Assembly: GCA_003497765.1 (NCBI GenBank)
Contig: DNNY01000098.1
Coordinates: 1-10,282 of the forward strand
DNA from: Oceanospirillaceae bacterium
GTDB taxonomy: Bacteria; Pseudomonadota; Gammaproteobacteria; Pseudomonadales; Balneatricaceae
Reading direction: 5' to 3'
DNA length: 10,282 nt
Of the stretch, positions 1-5,916 are shown in pieces. Every line of letters begins with the position of its first letter. Position 1 is the stretch's first letter. The notes beneath the pieces were generated by a model that had not been told where the DNA came from, did no database searches, and saw nothing but the letters and a program-made list of their open reading frames with translations. The position numbers were made by a program, and so were the translations under genes.

Positions 1-20
1 CAGCAGCTTGTAAACGCTAC

Positions 21-1160
21 TTATTGCGCGGTGGGGCGGATACCAAGAGTGGCTTCAGTAGTATACTCTTGATCTTGACGCAGATAGGTAATACTAAGTG
101 TTGAACCCGGTTTAAGGTTGGCAATATACTCAAGTGTGGCAGGGGCATTATCCATACTTTGACCATTAAATTTGGTAATAATATCGCCTTTTTGCAGGCC
201 AGATAAAAAGGCTGGGCTGCCTTTATAGACACCAGTAATAAGAATTTTTTCTTGCTGACCATATTGAGTTAGAGTGCCTTTGGCTTGCTGACTAATTAAC
301 TCCATAGTTACCCCTAACCAACCACGAATAACTTTGCCATCACGTAATAAGCTTTCAGCGACTTGTTTAGCCGTACTGATGGGTATGGCTAAGCCCAAGC
401 CTTGGCTGCGGCTACTGGATTCAGAATTGTAAAAATGGGCTTTATTGATGCCAATTAATTGCCCAGCCGTATTTACTAGGGCGCCACCGGAATTACCTTG
501 ATTGATAGCCGCATCGACTTGAATATAATTTTCGTAAGTATTTAAGCCTAGTTGATTGCGCCCCATAGCACTGATAATACCCATAGTCACAGAGGTGCCC
601 AAACCATGTGGGTTGCCGATTGCCAAGACAATATCGCCCGGTCGGCTATTGGCCTTACGCGGAATCGAAGCAGGTGTTAAATCAGGTAAATCTATTTGTA
701 ATAAAGCTAAATCGGTGGCCGGGTCAATACCGATCACTGTGGCTACTGTTGTGTTGCCATCATGAAGCTTTGTTTCAATACGATCGGCATTGGCGATAAC
801 ATGATAGTTTGTGAGGATATGGCCGTCTGGGCTGACAATAACCCCAGAACCAAGACTAATACCCGCAACTTGCTCGGTGGCTATATTATCCTTTAAAAAT
901 TGTTGATAGTGAGGCTCTTTTAATAGTTCAGGATTAGCATTTTGGTCAATACGAATGCCATAAATACTGACCACGGATGGTAATACTTTGGCAACTGCAT
1001 CCCCATAGCCTTGGGATATTTGGGTTGGGCTGTTATGTAGAGGGTAATTAAGCTCATTTAACCAGCGCAATATGGGGCCCTGTCCCGCGAAGCCTAAAGC
1101 TAGCCCGACAATAATGCCGAGCAGGATATATATACTTAGATACCTAGCTGATTTAGACAT
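21..1160 (-). CDS. algW: AlgW/DegS-family periplasmic serine endoprotease (site-1 protease for anti-sigma factor)
   Basis: This is an inner-membrane-anchored trypsin-like protease with one PDZ domain, 379 residues. In the DegS/AlgW family the PDZ domain senses misfolded outer-membrane protein C-termini, and the protease then cuts the anti-sigma factor RseA/MucA to release the sigma-E/AlgU envelope stress response. Visible here: one N-terminal membrane segment (about residues 8-25), then the protease domain with a complete catalytic triad, His120 in TNYHV, Asp150 in DPATDLALL and Ser224 in GNSGGALVN. The PDZ domain covers about 280-370. One PDZ plus the anchor separates it from DegP/DegQ, which have two PDZ domains. 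The insert before the GSG strand (about 70-95) and the overall length look closer to Pseudomonas AlgW than to E. coli DegS; this is from memory. The ATG at 1158-1160 places the membrane anchor correctly, though the ribosome site before it is weak. The partner rseA/mucA is not in the window. Confidence 0.93.
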   Translation of the reverse strand: MSKSARYLSIYILLGIIVGLALGFAGQGPILRWLNELNYPLHNSPTQISQGYGDAVAKVLPSVVSIYGIRIDQNANPELLKEPHYQQFLKDNIATEQVAGISLGSGVIVSPDGHILTNYHVIANADRIETKLHDGNTTVATVIGIDPATDLALLQIDLPDLTPASIPRKANSRPGDIVLAIGNPHGLGTSVTMGIISAMGRNQLGLNTYENYIQVDAAINQGNSGGALVNTAGQLIGINKAHFYNSESSSRSQGLGLAIPISTAKQVAESLLRDGKVIRGWLGVTMELISQQAKGTLTQYGQQEKILITGVYKGSPAFLSGLQKGDIITKFNGQSMDNAPATLEYIANLKPGSTLSITYLRQDQEYTTEATLGIRPTAQ

Positions 1161-1201
1161 AGGCGTTCCATTTGCCTGATAGTTGGTGATAGCTAGTTAT
1201 T

Positions 1202-1230
1202 AGTTTAAACTTTCGTAGTTGGCTTGGCAA
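1202..1230 (-). promoter_or_regulatory. Candidate sigma-70 promoter for the AlgW/DegS gene
   Basis: Read on the minus strand there is TTGCCA (1225-1230), a 17-base spacer, then TAAACT (1202-1207), about 42 bases before the start codon. Spacing is ideal and each box is a fair match to consensus. It lies in the 128-base divergent gap shared with the Nif3-family gene. This is pattern matching only. Confidence 0.4.
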
Positions 1231-1240
1231 AATTTTAACC

Positions 1241-1271
1241 TTGTCATGGCTTTATTATCGCCTGCTATAGC
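1241..1271 (+). promoter_or_regulatory. Weak candidate promoter for the Nif3-family gene
   Basis: An extended -10 like element, TG (1263-1264), one base, TATAGC (1266-1271), has TTGTCA (1241-1246) upstream. The spacer is 19 bases, longer than ideal. The start codon at 1289 is close, and GGAAC (1280-1284) would be the weak ribosome site. Plausible but not strong. Confidence 0.25.
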
Positions 1272-1288
1272 TTTTATATGGAACCTTT

Positions 1289-2050
1289 ATGTCTATTTTA
1301 CGCCCTCAGCTTGATCAGCATCTAGCTCAGTTACTACAAACCTCTTTATTTAAAGACTATTGCACTAATGGTTTACAGGTGGAAGGCGCAGAGGAAATCA
1401 GCAAAGTTGTTTTCGGTGTGACGGCGAGTCAAGCCTTGATTGATAGGGCTATTGCCGAAAAAGCCCAGGCTATTATTGTGCATCACGGGTACTTTTGGCG
1501 TAATGAATCGGATGCTATTGTGGGCATGAAACAGCGCCGCATTAAAAGCCTATTAGTGAATGATATTAATTTGTGGGCTTTTCATTTGCCCTTAGACTGT
1601 CATCCTGAAGTAGGTAATAACACTCAGTTGGGGCAACTAATGGGGTGGCCAGTAGTGGGTTATTTGACAGGCGAAGGTGCTACTGGTTTAGGTCTTTGGG
1701 GTGAATTGCCAGCAGCACAAAGTGCTGAGCAAGTAGTCTTCTTACTGGAACAGAAATTAGGGCGCAAGGTGTTACATGTCGCGCCTGATCAGCGTCCTAT
1801 TCGTCGTATTGGCTGGTGTACAGGTGGTGCACAAGGGTATATTGATAAGGCCATTGAACTTGGGCTGGATGCCTATGTCTCGGGTGAAATTTCTGAATCC
1901 ACCGTGCATAGTGCTCGTGAAAATGGCATACACTACTTTGCTGCCGGGCATCATGCCACAGAGCGTGGCGGTGTGCAGGCATTGGCTCAGCACCTGCACA
2001 AAGCATTTGGCTTGGATTGTGAGTTTATTGAGATCGACAACCCGGCCTAA
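1289..2050 (+). CDS. Nif3-like dinuclear metal centre protein (YbgI family)
   Basis: This is a member of the Nif3/YbgI family (also labelled GTP cyclohydrolase 1 type 2-like), 253 residues, close to the usual 245-255 for the bacterial short form. Family structures form toroidal hexamers with a two-metal site per subunit; the cellular role is not settled. The metal ligands are visible: His65-His66 in IIVHHGYFW, Asp103 in PLDCHPEVGNN, and His221 and Glu225 in AAGHHATERGG. Their relative spacing matches the E. coli YbgI ligands as I recall them. The N-terminal CTNGLQVEG motif is also typical. It starts at ATG with GGAAC about 5 bases upstream. It is divergent from the protease gene and convergent with zapE, with only 22 bases between the two stop codons, so it is probably transcribed alone. 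Enzymatic function should not be inferred from the cyclohydrolase name. Confidence 0.92.
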   Translation: MSILRPQLDQHLAQLLQTSLFKDYCTNGLQVEGAEEISKVVFGVTASQALIDRAIAEKAQAIIVHHGYFWRNESDAIVGMKQRRIKSLLVNDINLWAFHLPLDCHPEVGNNTQLGQLMGWPVVGYLTGEGATGLGLWGELPAAQSAEQVVFLLEQKLGRKVLHVAPDQRPIRRIGWCTGGAQGYIDKAIELGLDAYVSGEISESTVHSARENGIHYFAAGHHATERGGVQALAQHLHKAFGLDCEFIEIDNPA

Positions 2051-2072
2051 CTAGCTAACAACATGGTGTTGG

Positions 2073-3170
2073 TTAAGAAGCAATATGCCCTTTAGCAAGA
2101 TATTCTTCCGATTGCATTTCTTGGAGTCGACTCAGAGTGCGCTGGAACACAAAATCTAACCCGCCACCCGTATATAGCTCGAGTAAGTCCACTGCTGCTG
2201 AAATAATTAGTTTTACATTGGCGTCATAACAGACATCAACCAGATTCACAAAACGCCGTGCTTGGTCATCAGTATTGCGATTCATCTGGGGGACATTGCT
2301 TACCACTAGGCCGTGGTATTCGCTGGCAATCTCTAAATAGTCATTTTGTGAGCGGGGTTTATTGCATAGTTCAGCAAAATCAAACCAGATAACATCTTCA
2401 CATTGTTTTCGAAAATGAAAATGTCGTTGATTAATATCAATAACCCCATCACTCAGACTGTTGTTACCTAAGGGGGATAGGGCGGCAAAGCTCTTTTCTA
2501 GGCTGATATCAGCATCTTCGTCTAGAGGGCAATGGTATAACTCGGCTTGTTTAAGGCTCCGCAGGCGATAATCAATGCCACCGTCGACGTTGACGATAAG
2601 AGTATGCTTTTGCAACAAGGCTATGGCAGGCAGAAAACGTTGTCTCTGTAGGCCGTTTTCATAGAGTTTAGCTGGCTCAATATTAGAGGTAGCGATAAGC
2701 ACAACTTGGTGGGACATTAACGCTTCTAGTAGCCCCCCTAAAATCATGGCATCGGTAATATCGGTGACAAAAAATTCATCAAAGCAAAGTACTCTGGTCT
2801 CAGCCGCTAAATCAGCAGCTACTTTTTGTAGTGGGTTGCGGGCGCCTTGATATTGTTCAAGGCGTTTATGAACATCGCGCATAAAGCGATGAAAATGGGT
2901 GCGATGCTTATTTTTAATGGGTAAACATTCATAGAAAATATCCATTAAATAGGTTTTGCCGCGACCAACGCCACCCCAAAAATATAATCCTTGAGGGGCT
3001 TGCCTTTGTTGCTGGCCAAATAACCGTTTTAGGGTTGATACTTTACTACTAGATATAATTAATTCATCAAACAAACGTTGCAAATGGCTTACTGCTTCCA
3101 TTTGCGCAGGGTCTGCAGAAAATTCTGCACGTTGTTGGTCGGCCTGATAGCGGGAAAGTGGTGTTTCCAT
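2073..3170 (-). CDS. zapE: Cell division protein ZapE (AFG1-like ATPase)
   Basis: ZapE is a cytoplasmic P-loop ATPase of the AFG1/LACE1 family that in E. coli binds FtsZ and destabilises Z-ring filaments late in constriction. With the start chosen here it has 365 residues, near the usual 360-375. Visible: Walker A GGVGRGKT (about 66-73), Walker B VLCFDEF (about 127-133) with the following FVTD, a sensor-1 like LIATSN (about 158-163), and the HFHRFM segment typical of the family. The start is the ATG at 3168-3170 because METPLSRYQADQQ aligns with ZapE N-termini from Pseudomonas as I recall them. The frame stays open to an ATG at 3243-3245, which would add 25 residues without family support. 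The ribosome site before 3170 is poor, so the start is less sure than the gene. A weak promoter, TTCACC-17-TAAAAT on the minus strand (3187-3215), would fit the shorter start. zapG lies divergently next door. Confidence 0.93.
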   Translation of the reverse strand: METPLSRYQADQQRAEFSADPAQMEAVSHLQRLFDELIISSSKVSTLKRLFGQQQRQAPQGLYFWGGVGRGKTYLMDIFYECLPIKNKHRTHFHRFMRDVHKRLEQYQGARNPLQKVAADLAAETRVLCFDEFFVTDITDAMILGGLLEALMSHQVVLIATSNIEPAKLYENGLQRQRFLPAIALLQKHTLIVNVDGGIDYRLRSLKQAELYHCPLDEDADISLEKSFAALSPLGNNSLSDGVIDINQRHFHFRKQCEDVIWFDFAELCNKPRSQNDYLEIASEYHGLVVSNVPQMNRNTDDQARRFVNLVDVCYDANVKLIISAAVDLLELYTGGGLDFVFQRTLSRLQEMQSEEYLAKGHIAS

Positions 3171-3348
3171 GGTGTGGCGCAATCGTATTTTATGGGTGAG
3201 CAAAATTAAGGTGAACATTTTACCATTGATGGCTATTATTTTCATAATCCGCCGCCTTATTCTGTTATTAAAACCCTAAAATATGAGTGGGTAAAAAATT
3301 TAGTCGCCTCTATCTACACTAGGCGCTGGTTTAATTGTTTTTTTTCAT

Positions 3349-3354
3349 TACAAT
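3349..3354 (+). promoter_or_regulatory. Candidate -10 box upstream of zapG
   Basis: TACAAT lies 61 bases before the zapG start codon in an AT-rich stretch with a run of T (3337-3345). The best -35 is poor (TGGTTT at 3327-3332, 16-base spacer). It is the most promoter-like element in the 245-base zapE-zapG gap. Confidence 0.25.
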
Positions 3355-3415
3355 ATGCTAAAGGACTCCAGATTAGGAGTTGTTGACCATTTTGGTATCT
3401 GGGTAGGAGAAAAGT

Positions 3416-3916
3416 GTGGAATTATTAGGCAATGACTGGTTTTTTTGGTTGGTAATCCTGTTGCTGGGTTTGGCCATTGGTTTTGTCATTGGACGTAATA
3501 ACAACTCTGATATGACGATTCAGAATCAACTGACGGAACAACTCGTGGCGGCGCAAACTGAGTTGGCTGAATATAAAGAACAAGTGGCTTTACATTTTGC
3601 TGATACGGCTACCGCCGTTAATGCCCTCACTGAGAGTTATCGTAAAGTTCATGCTGAACTTAGCAAAGGCGCCCAAGCACTTTGTGATGATCCGGAGACA
3701 GTGGAAGCCTTGTTACGTTTAGATGAATCTTCACAGCAAAGTGTGGTGGCTGAGCAAGCCCCTCAAGTGATGGTGCGTCCACCTATGGATTATGCGCCGA
3801 AAAAGCCCGATGCCGAGCATGGCACTTTAGACGAGCGTTATGGTTTGCAAGACACTCATTTAAATGTTGACCGTCCGCAATATGATATTCCAGTTAAGCC
3901 CAGTAGTATTAAGTAA
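3416..3916 (+). CDS. zapG: ZapG/YhcB family membrane protein (DUF1043)
   Basis: This is a small inner-membrane protein of the DUF1043 family, 166 residues. E. coli ZapG (YhcB) is linked to division and envelope biogenesis and contacts division and cell-wall proteins; the exact mechanism is open. Visible: one N-terminal membrane helix (about residues 8-26, DWFFWLVILLLGLAIGFVIG), a charged, probably coiled-coil segment (about 36-62), and the conserved block with HFADTA, LTESYRKVHAEL and GAQALC (about 60-90). A Pro-rich, acidic, probably disordered tail follows (about 110-166). It is longer than E. coli YhcB (about 132), the extra length being in the tail. The start is GTG (3416-3418) with a good ribosome site, GGAGA at 3405-3409, 6 bases upstream. 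Its position beside zapE and ahead of rplM is the usual gammaproteobacterial neighbourhood. Confidence 0.88.
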   Translation: MELLGNDWFFWLVILLLGLAIGFVIGRNNNSDMTIQNQLTEQLVAAQTELAEYKEQVALHFADTATAVNALTESYRKVHAELSKGAQALCDDPETVEALLRLDESSQQSVVAEQAPQVMVRPPMDYAPKKPDAEHGTLDERYGLQDTHLNVDRPQYDIPVKPSSIK

Positions 3917-3996
3917 ACTAGGGGATTAACGTATATGGCTAGTGGTAAGGCCATAAAGTCATTTAGTAGGTAATCACGCGTATTAATTCATCCCTC

Positions 3997-4020
3997 GTTA
4001 AGTTGCGCTTAACACCTTTT
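3997..4020 (+). terminator. Possible weak terminator after zapG
   Basis: A perfect 6-base stem, GTTAAG (3997-4002) with CTTAAC (4008-4013), has a 5-base loop and is followed by ACC then TTTT (4017-4020). The stem is short and AT-rich and the T tract begins late, so this is tentative. It sits between zapG and the rplM promoter, where a terminator would make sense. Confidence 0.35.
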
Positions 4021-4038
4021 AAAAGAGCTGATTAAGAG

Positions 4039-4067
4039 TTTTCTTTTGTTATCAAATCCTATATAAT
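4039..4067 (+). promoter_or_regulatory. rplM-rpsI promoter with GC-rich discriminator
   Basis: A perfect TATAAT (4062-4067) is followed directly by the GC-rich CCGCCCTCG. The -35 position at 17 bases holds only TTTTCT (4039-4044), a weak match. A consensus -10 with a GC-rich discriminator is the usual build of ribosomal promoters repressed by ppGpp/DksA, so stringent control is inferred. Transcription would start near 4074-4076. Confidence 0.6.
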
Positions 4068-4074
4068 CCGCCCT

Positions 4075-4178
4075 CGCAGATTTTCTGCGCTATCACGTTA
4101 TGAGTACAGTTTACCCATTGTTATTCATAACCAATAATTATAGGTAAGTGCGAAAGACGATCTATTGATCCGTTTCGC
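4075..4178 (+). promoter_or_regulatory. rplM 5' leader with two hairpins, possible L13 autoregulatory region
   Basis: The predicted leader is about 124 nt long. Hairpin 1 is a perfect 6-bp stem, CGCAGA (4075-4080) with TCTGCG (4084-4089), 3-base loop, right at the predicted 5' end. Hairpin 2 pairs GCGAAA (4150-4155) with TTTCGC (4173-4178); inside it GATC (4159-4162) pairs with GATC (4167-4170) around a TATT loop. It ends just before the ribosome site TAGGTT (4185-4190). In E. coli the rplM-rpsI operon is repressed by L13 acting on the rplM leader. That this leader works the same way is inference; I cannot compare it with known leader structures. Confidence 0.4.
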
Positions 4179-4197
4179 CAAGAATAGGTTATCAAAA

Positions 4198-4626
4198 ATG
4201 AAAACCGTAAGTACTAAGCCAGCCGAAGTTTCTCGCGACTGGTATGTTGTCGATGCAGAAGGTCTTACCTTAGGTCGTTTGGCAACTGAAATCGCCCGCC
4301 GTCTGCGTGGCAAGCATAAGCCTGAATATACGCCACATGTTGATACTGGCGACTACATTGTTGTCGTTAATGCCGAAAAGGTACATGTGACTGGTAATAA
4401 GGCTCAAGACAAAATGTATTATCGTCATACCGGTTATCCTGGTGGTCTTCGTTCCATGTCTTTCGAACAGATGGTTGATCATGCTCCTGAGCGCACCATC
4501 GAATTCGCAGTCAAAGGTATGTTGCCAAAAGGTCCTTTGGGTCGTGCCATGTATTCCAAGTTAAAGGTTTACGCTGGTACTGAGCATCCTCATCAGGCAC
4601 AACAGCCTCAAGAACTGACTTTGTAA
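4198..4626 (+). CDS. rplM: 50S ribosomal protein L13
   Basis: L13 is one of the earliest proteins to assemble on 23S rRNA in the large subunit. The product has 142 residues, identical in length to E. coli L13, and is recognisable along its whole length: [10 protein letters not shown] near the start, [61 protein letters not shown] and [15 protein letters not shown] near the end. The start is the ATG at 4198-4200, because MKTVSTKP aligns with the E. coli start MKTFTAKP. The frame continues upstream to a TTG at 4165, but the extra 11 residues have no family support and overlap a leader hairpin. It forms an operon with rpsI, whose ribosome site overlaps this gene's stop codon. Confidence 0.98.
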   Translation: MKTVSTKPAEVSRDWYVVDAEGLTLGRLATEIARRLRGKHKPEYTPHVDTGDYIVVVNAEKVHVTGNKAQDKMYYRHTGYPGGLRSMSFEQMVDHAPERTIEFAVKGMLPKGPLGRAMYSKLKVYAGTEHPHQAQQPQELTL

Positions 4627-4636
4627 GGAGACTATC

Positions 4637-5029
4637 ATGGCAGCTACTCAATACTATGGTACTGGTCGTCGTAAGACCTCTACTGCACGTGTATTCCTGA
4701 CTCCTGGTACAGGTAATATCTCCATCAACGATCGTTCTATCGATGTTTACTTTGGTCGCGAAACGGCTCGCATGATTGTGCGTCAGCCTCTTGAGCTGAC
4801 TGAAACTATTGACAAGTTTGATATCAAGATCACTGTTACTGGCGGTGGTGGCTTCGGTCAAGCCGGCGCTATTCGTCATGGTATCACCCGGGCTTTGATG
4901 GAATATGATGAAACACTGCGTCCTACTCTGCGTGCTGCTGGTTTTGTTACCCGCGATGCTCGTGAAGTTGAGCGTAAGAAAGTGGGTCTACGTAAAGCAC
5001 GTAAGAAGCCACAGTTTTCCAAGCGTTAA
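4637..5029 (+). CDS. rpsI: 30S ribosomal protein S9
   Basis: S9 belongs to the head of the small ribosomal subunit; its C-terminal tail reaches towards the P-site tRNA. The product has 130 residues, the same as E. coli. Key segments are [15 protein letters not shown] at the N-terminus, [17 protein letters not shown] in the middle, [19 protein letters not shown], and the basic C-terminus ending KKPQFSKR. The terminal Ser-Lys-Arg that contacts tRNA is intact. It starts at ATG after a strong ribosome site, AAGGAG (4625-4630), which overlaps the rplM stop, so the two genes are one transcription unit with close coupling. A clear intrinsic terminator follows. Confidence 0.98.
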   Translation: MAATQYYGTGRRKTSTARVFLTPGTGNISINDRSIDVYFGRETARMIVRQPLELTETIDKFDIKITVTGGGGFGQAGAIRHGITRALMEYDETLRPTLRAAGFVTRDAREVERKKVGLRKARKKPQFSKR

Positions 5030-5048
5030 GATTTGGATATATTTTTAC

Positions 5049-5075
5049 AAAACCCAGCCTTTGTGCTGGGTTTTT
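5049..5075 (+). terminator. Intrinsic terminator of the rplM-rpsI operon
   Basis: AAAACCCAGC (5049-5058) pairs perfectly with GCTGGGTTTT (5065-5074) around the 6-base loop CTTTGT, and the 3' arm runs into TTTTT (5071-5075). It lies 19 bases after the rpsI stop codon. This is a textbook rho-independent terminator, with an A tract upstream that could also make it work in reverse. Confidence 0.9.
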
Positions 5076-5184
5076 GCGTTTAGAATAAAAAACAAATAAT
5101 TTTTAACTGCCCAAATATACAGTTGTCTGATCCAATAGTAGCTCGGTCGATGATTAAAAAAATTAACAATTAGTCCTATGGATC

Positions 5185-5203
5185 ACAAGGTTATTTACCT
5201 TGT
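5185..5203. repeat. Perfect dyad upstream of petABC (ACAAGGT-N5-ACCTTGT)
   Basis: The 7-base arms ACAAGGT (5185-5191) and ACCTTGT (5197-5203) are separated by TATTT. The dyad lies about 50 bases upstream of the candidate petA -10 box. Symmetry with a 5-base gap fits a dimeric regulator site, but the transcript would also form a hairpin followed by CTATTTT, so a second weak terminator for rpsI is equally possible. Function unknown. Confidence 0.45.
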
Positions 5204-5246
5204 CTATTTTGGGTCTTTCCTTTAACATATGCGCTGGTAATTTTTG

Positions 5247-5271
5247 GTCCTTTATAATACCTCGAAAGGAC
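5247..5271 (+). promoter_or_regulatory. Candidate petA promoter -10 box inside an inverted repeat
   Basis: TATAAT (5253-5258) is the only consensus -10 in the 290-base gap before petA. It sits inside a perfect 7-base inverted repeat, GTCCTTT (5247-5253) and AAAGGAC (5265-5271). No good -35 is visible at 16-18 bases. The downstream arm would fall at the predicted transcription start. A promoter blocked or activated by a protein bound to the repeat is an inference. Confidence 0.4.
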
Positions 5272-5319
5272 AAGCCGTTAGCTGACTAAATTAGCTAGTG
5301 CTTGCTGGAGATAAATTGA

Positions 5320-5916
5320 ATGAGTAATGATGGCGTAAACACAACCCGTCGTCGTTTGCTGGTCGGCGCATCTACTGCTGTGGGTGCCGTTGGAGCAGTA
5401 GGCGCGGCAGTGCCGTTTGTGGCCTCCTGGAGCCCGAGTGATAAAGCCAAAGCGGCTGGTGCTCCGGTAAAGGCGGATATCAGCAAACTGGAACCAGGTG
5501 CACAGATGATTGTGGAATGGCGTGGTAAGCCCGTATGGATTGTTCGGCGCACGGCTGAAGCTCTGGCTAACTTGCCTGGCTTAGATGCCAGTGTTGCTGA
5601 CCCTGATTCGGCAAAGTCCAAGCAGCCAGATTATGTTCCCGGTAATTCAGCGCGTGCATTACGTGATGAGTATATGGTAATGATTGGTATCTGCACTCAT
5701 CTTGGTTGTTCGCCAACTTATCGTCCAGAGGTGGCTCCTGCTGATCTAGGCGCTGATTGGAAGGGTGGTTTCTACTGCCCATGTCATGGTTCCACTTTTG
5801 ATTTGTCCGGTCGGGTATATAAAGCGAAGCCTGCACCGACTAATCTAGAGATTCCACCCCACTATTATATGTCTGATGATGTAATCTTGATTGGTGAAGA
5901 TGGAGGTAATGCATAA
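5320..5916 (+). CDS. petA: Ubiquinol-cytochrome c reductase, Rieske iron-sulfur subunit
   Basis: This is the Rieske [2Fe-2S] subunit of the cytochrome bc1 complex, which takes one electron from quinol at the Qo site and passes it to cytochrome c1. It has 198 residues, typical of the bacterial form. Visible: a twin-arginine type N-terminus, TRRRLLVG (9-16), followed by a hydrophobic Ala/Gly-rich helix (about 14-36) that stays as the membrane anchor. The soluble head carries cluster box 1, CTHLGC (Cys125, His127, Cys130), and box 2, CPCHGS (Cys153, Cys155, His156). Cys125, His127, Cys153 and His156 are the expected ligands and Cys130-Cys155 the stabilising disulfide. The start ATG has GGAG at 5307-5310, 9 bases upstream. 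It is the first gene of petABC and overlaps petB by one base. Confidence 0.97.
   Translation: MSNDGVNTTRRRLLVGASTAVGAVGAVGAAVPFVASWSPSDKAKAAGAPVKADISKLEPGAQMIVEWRGKPVWIVRRTAEALANLPGLDASVADPDSAKSKQPDYVPGNSARALRDEYMVMIGICTHLGCSPTYRPEVAPADLGADWKGGFYCPCHGSTFDLSGRVYKAKPAPTNLEIPPHYYMSDDVILIGEDGGNA

Noticed and set aside
2059..2071. CAACA-TGG-TGTTG hairpin between the Nif3-family gene and zapE as a bidirectional terminator
   Set aside because: The stem is only 5 bp with a 3-base loop and there is no T tract on either strand; it also ends at the zapE stop codon.
3365..3380. ACTCC/GGAGT hairpin upstream of zapG as a regulatory element
   Set aside because: A 5-bp stem with a 6-base loop, not near the ribosome site; likely chance.
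4165..4197. Upstream TTG start giving an L13 of 153 residues
   Set aside because: L13 from E. coli starts at the position of the ATG at 4198 with the same length of 142; the extra segment overlaps a leader hairpin and has no homology.
5178..5225. A 15-codon ORF (ATG at 5178) upstream of petA as a leader peptide
   Set aside because: No ribosome site, no run of regulatory codons and no paired attenuator structure next to it.
5278..5297. TTAGCT repeats and TAGCT-N9-AGCTA symmetry just before the petA ribosome site
   Set aside because: Arms are only 5-6 bases of common sequence and the element overlaps the expected 5' UTR; too weak to separate from chance.
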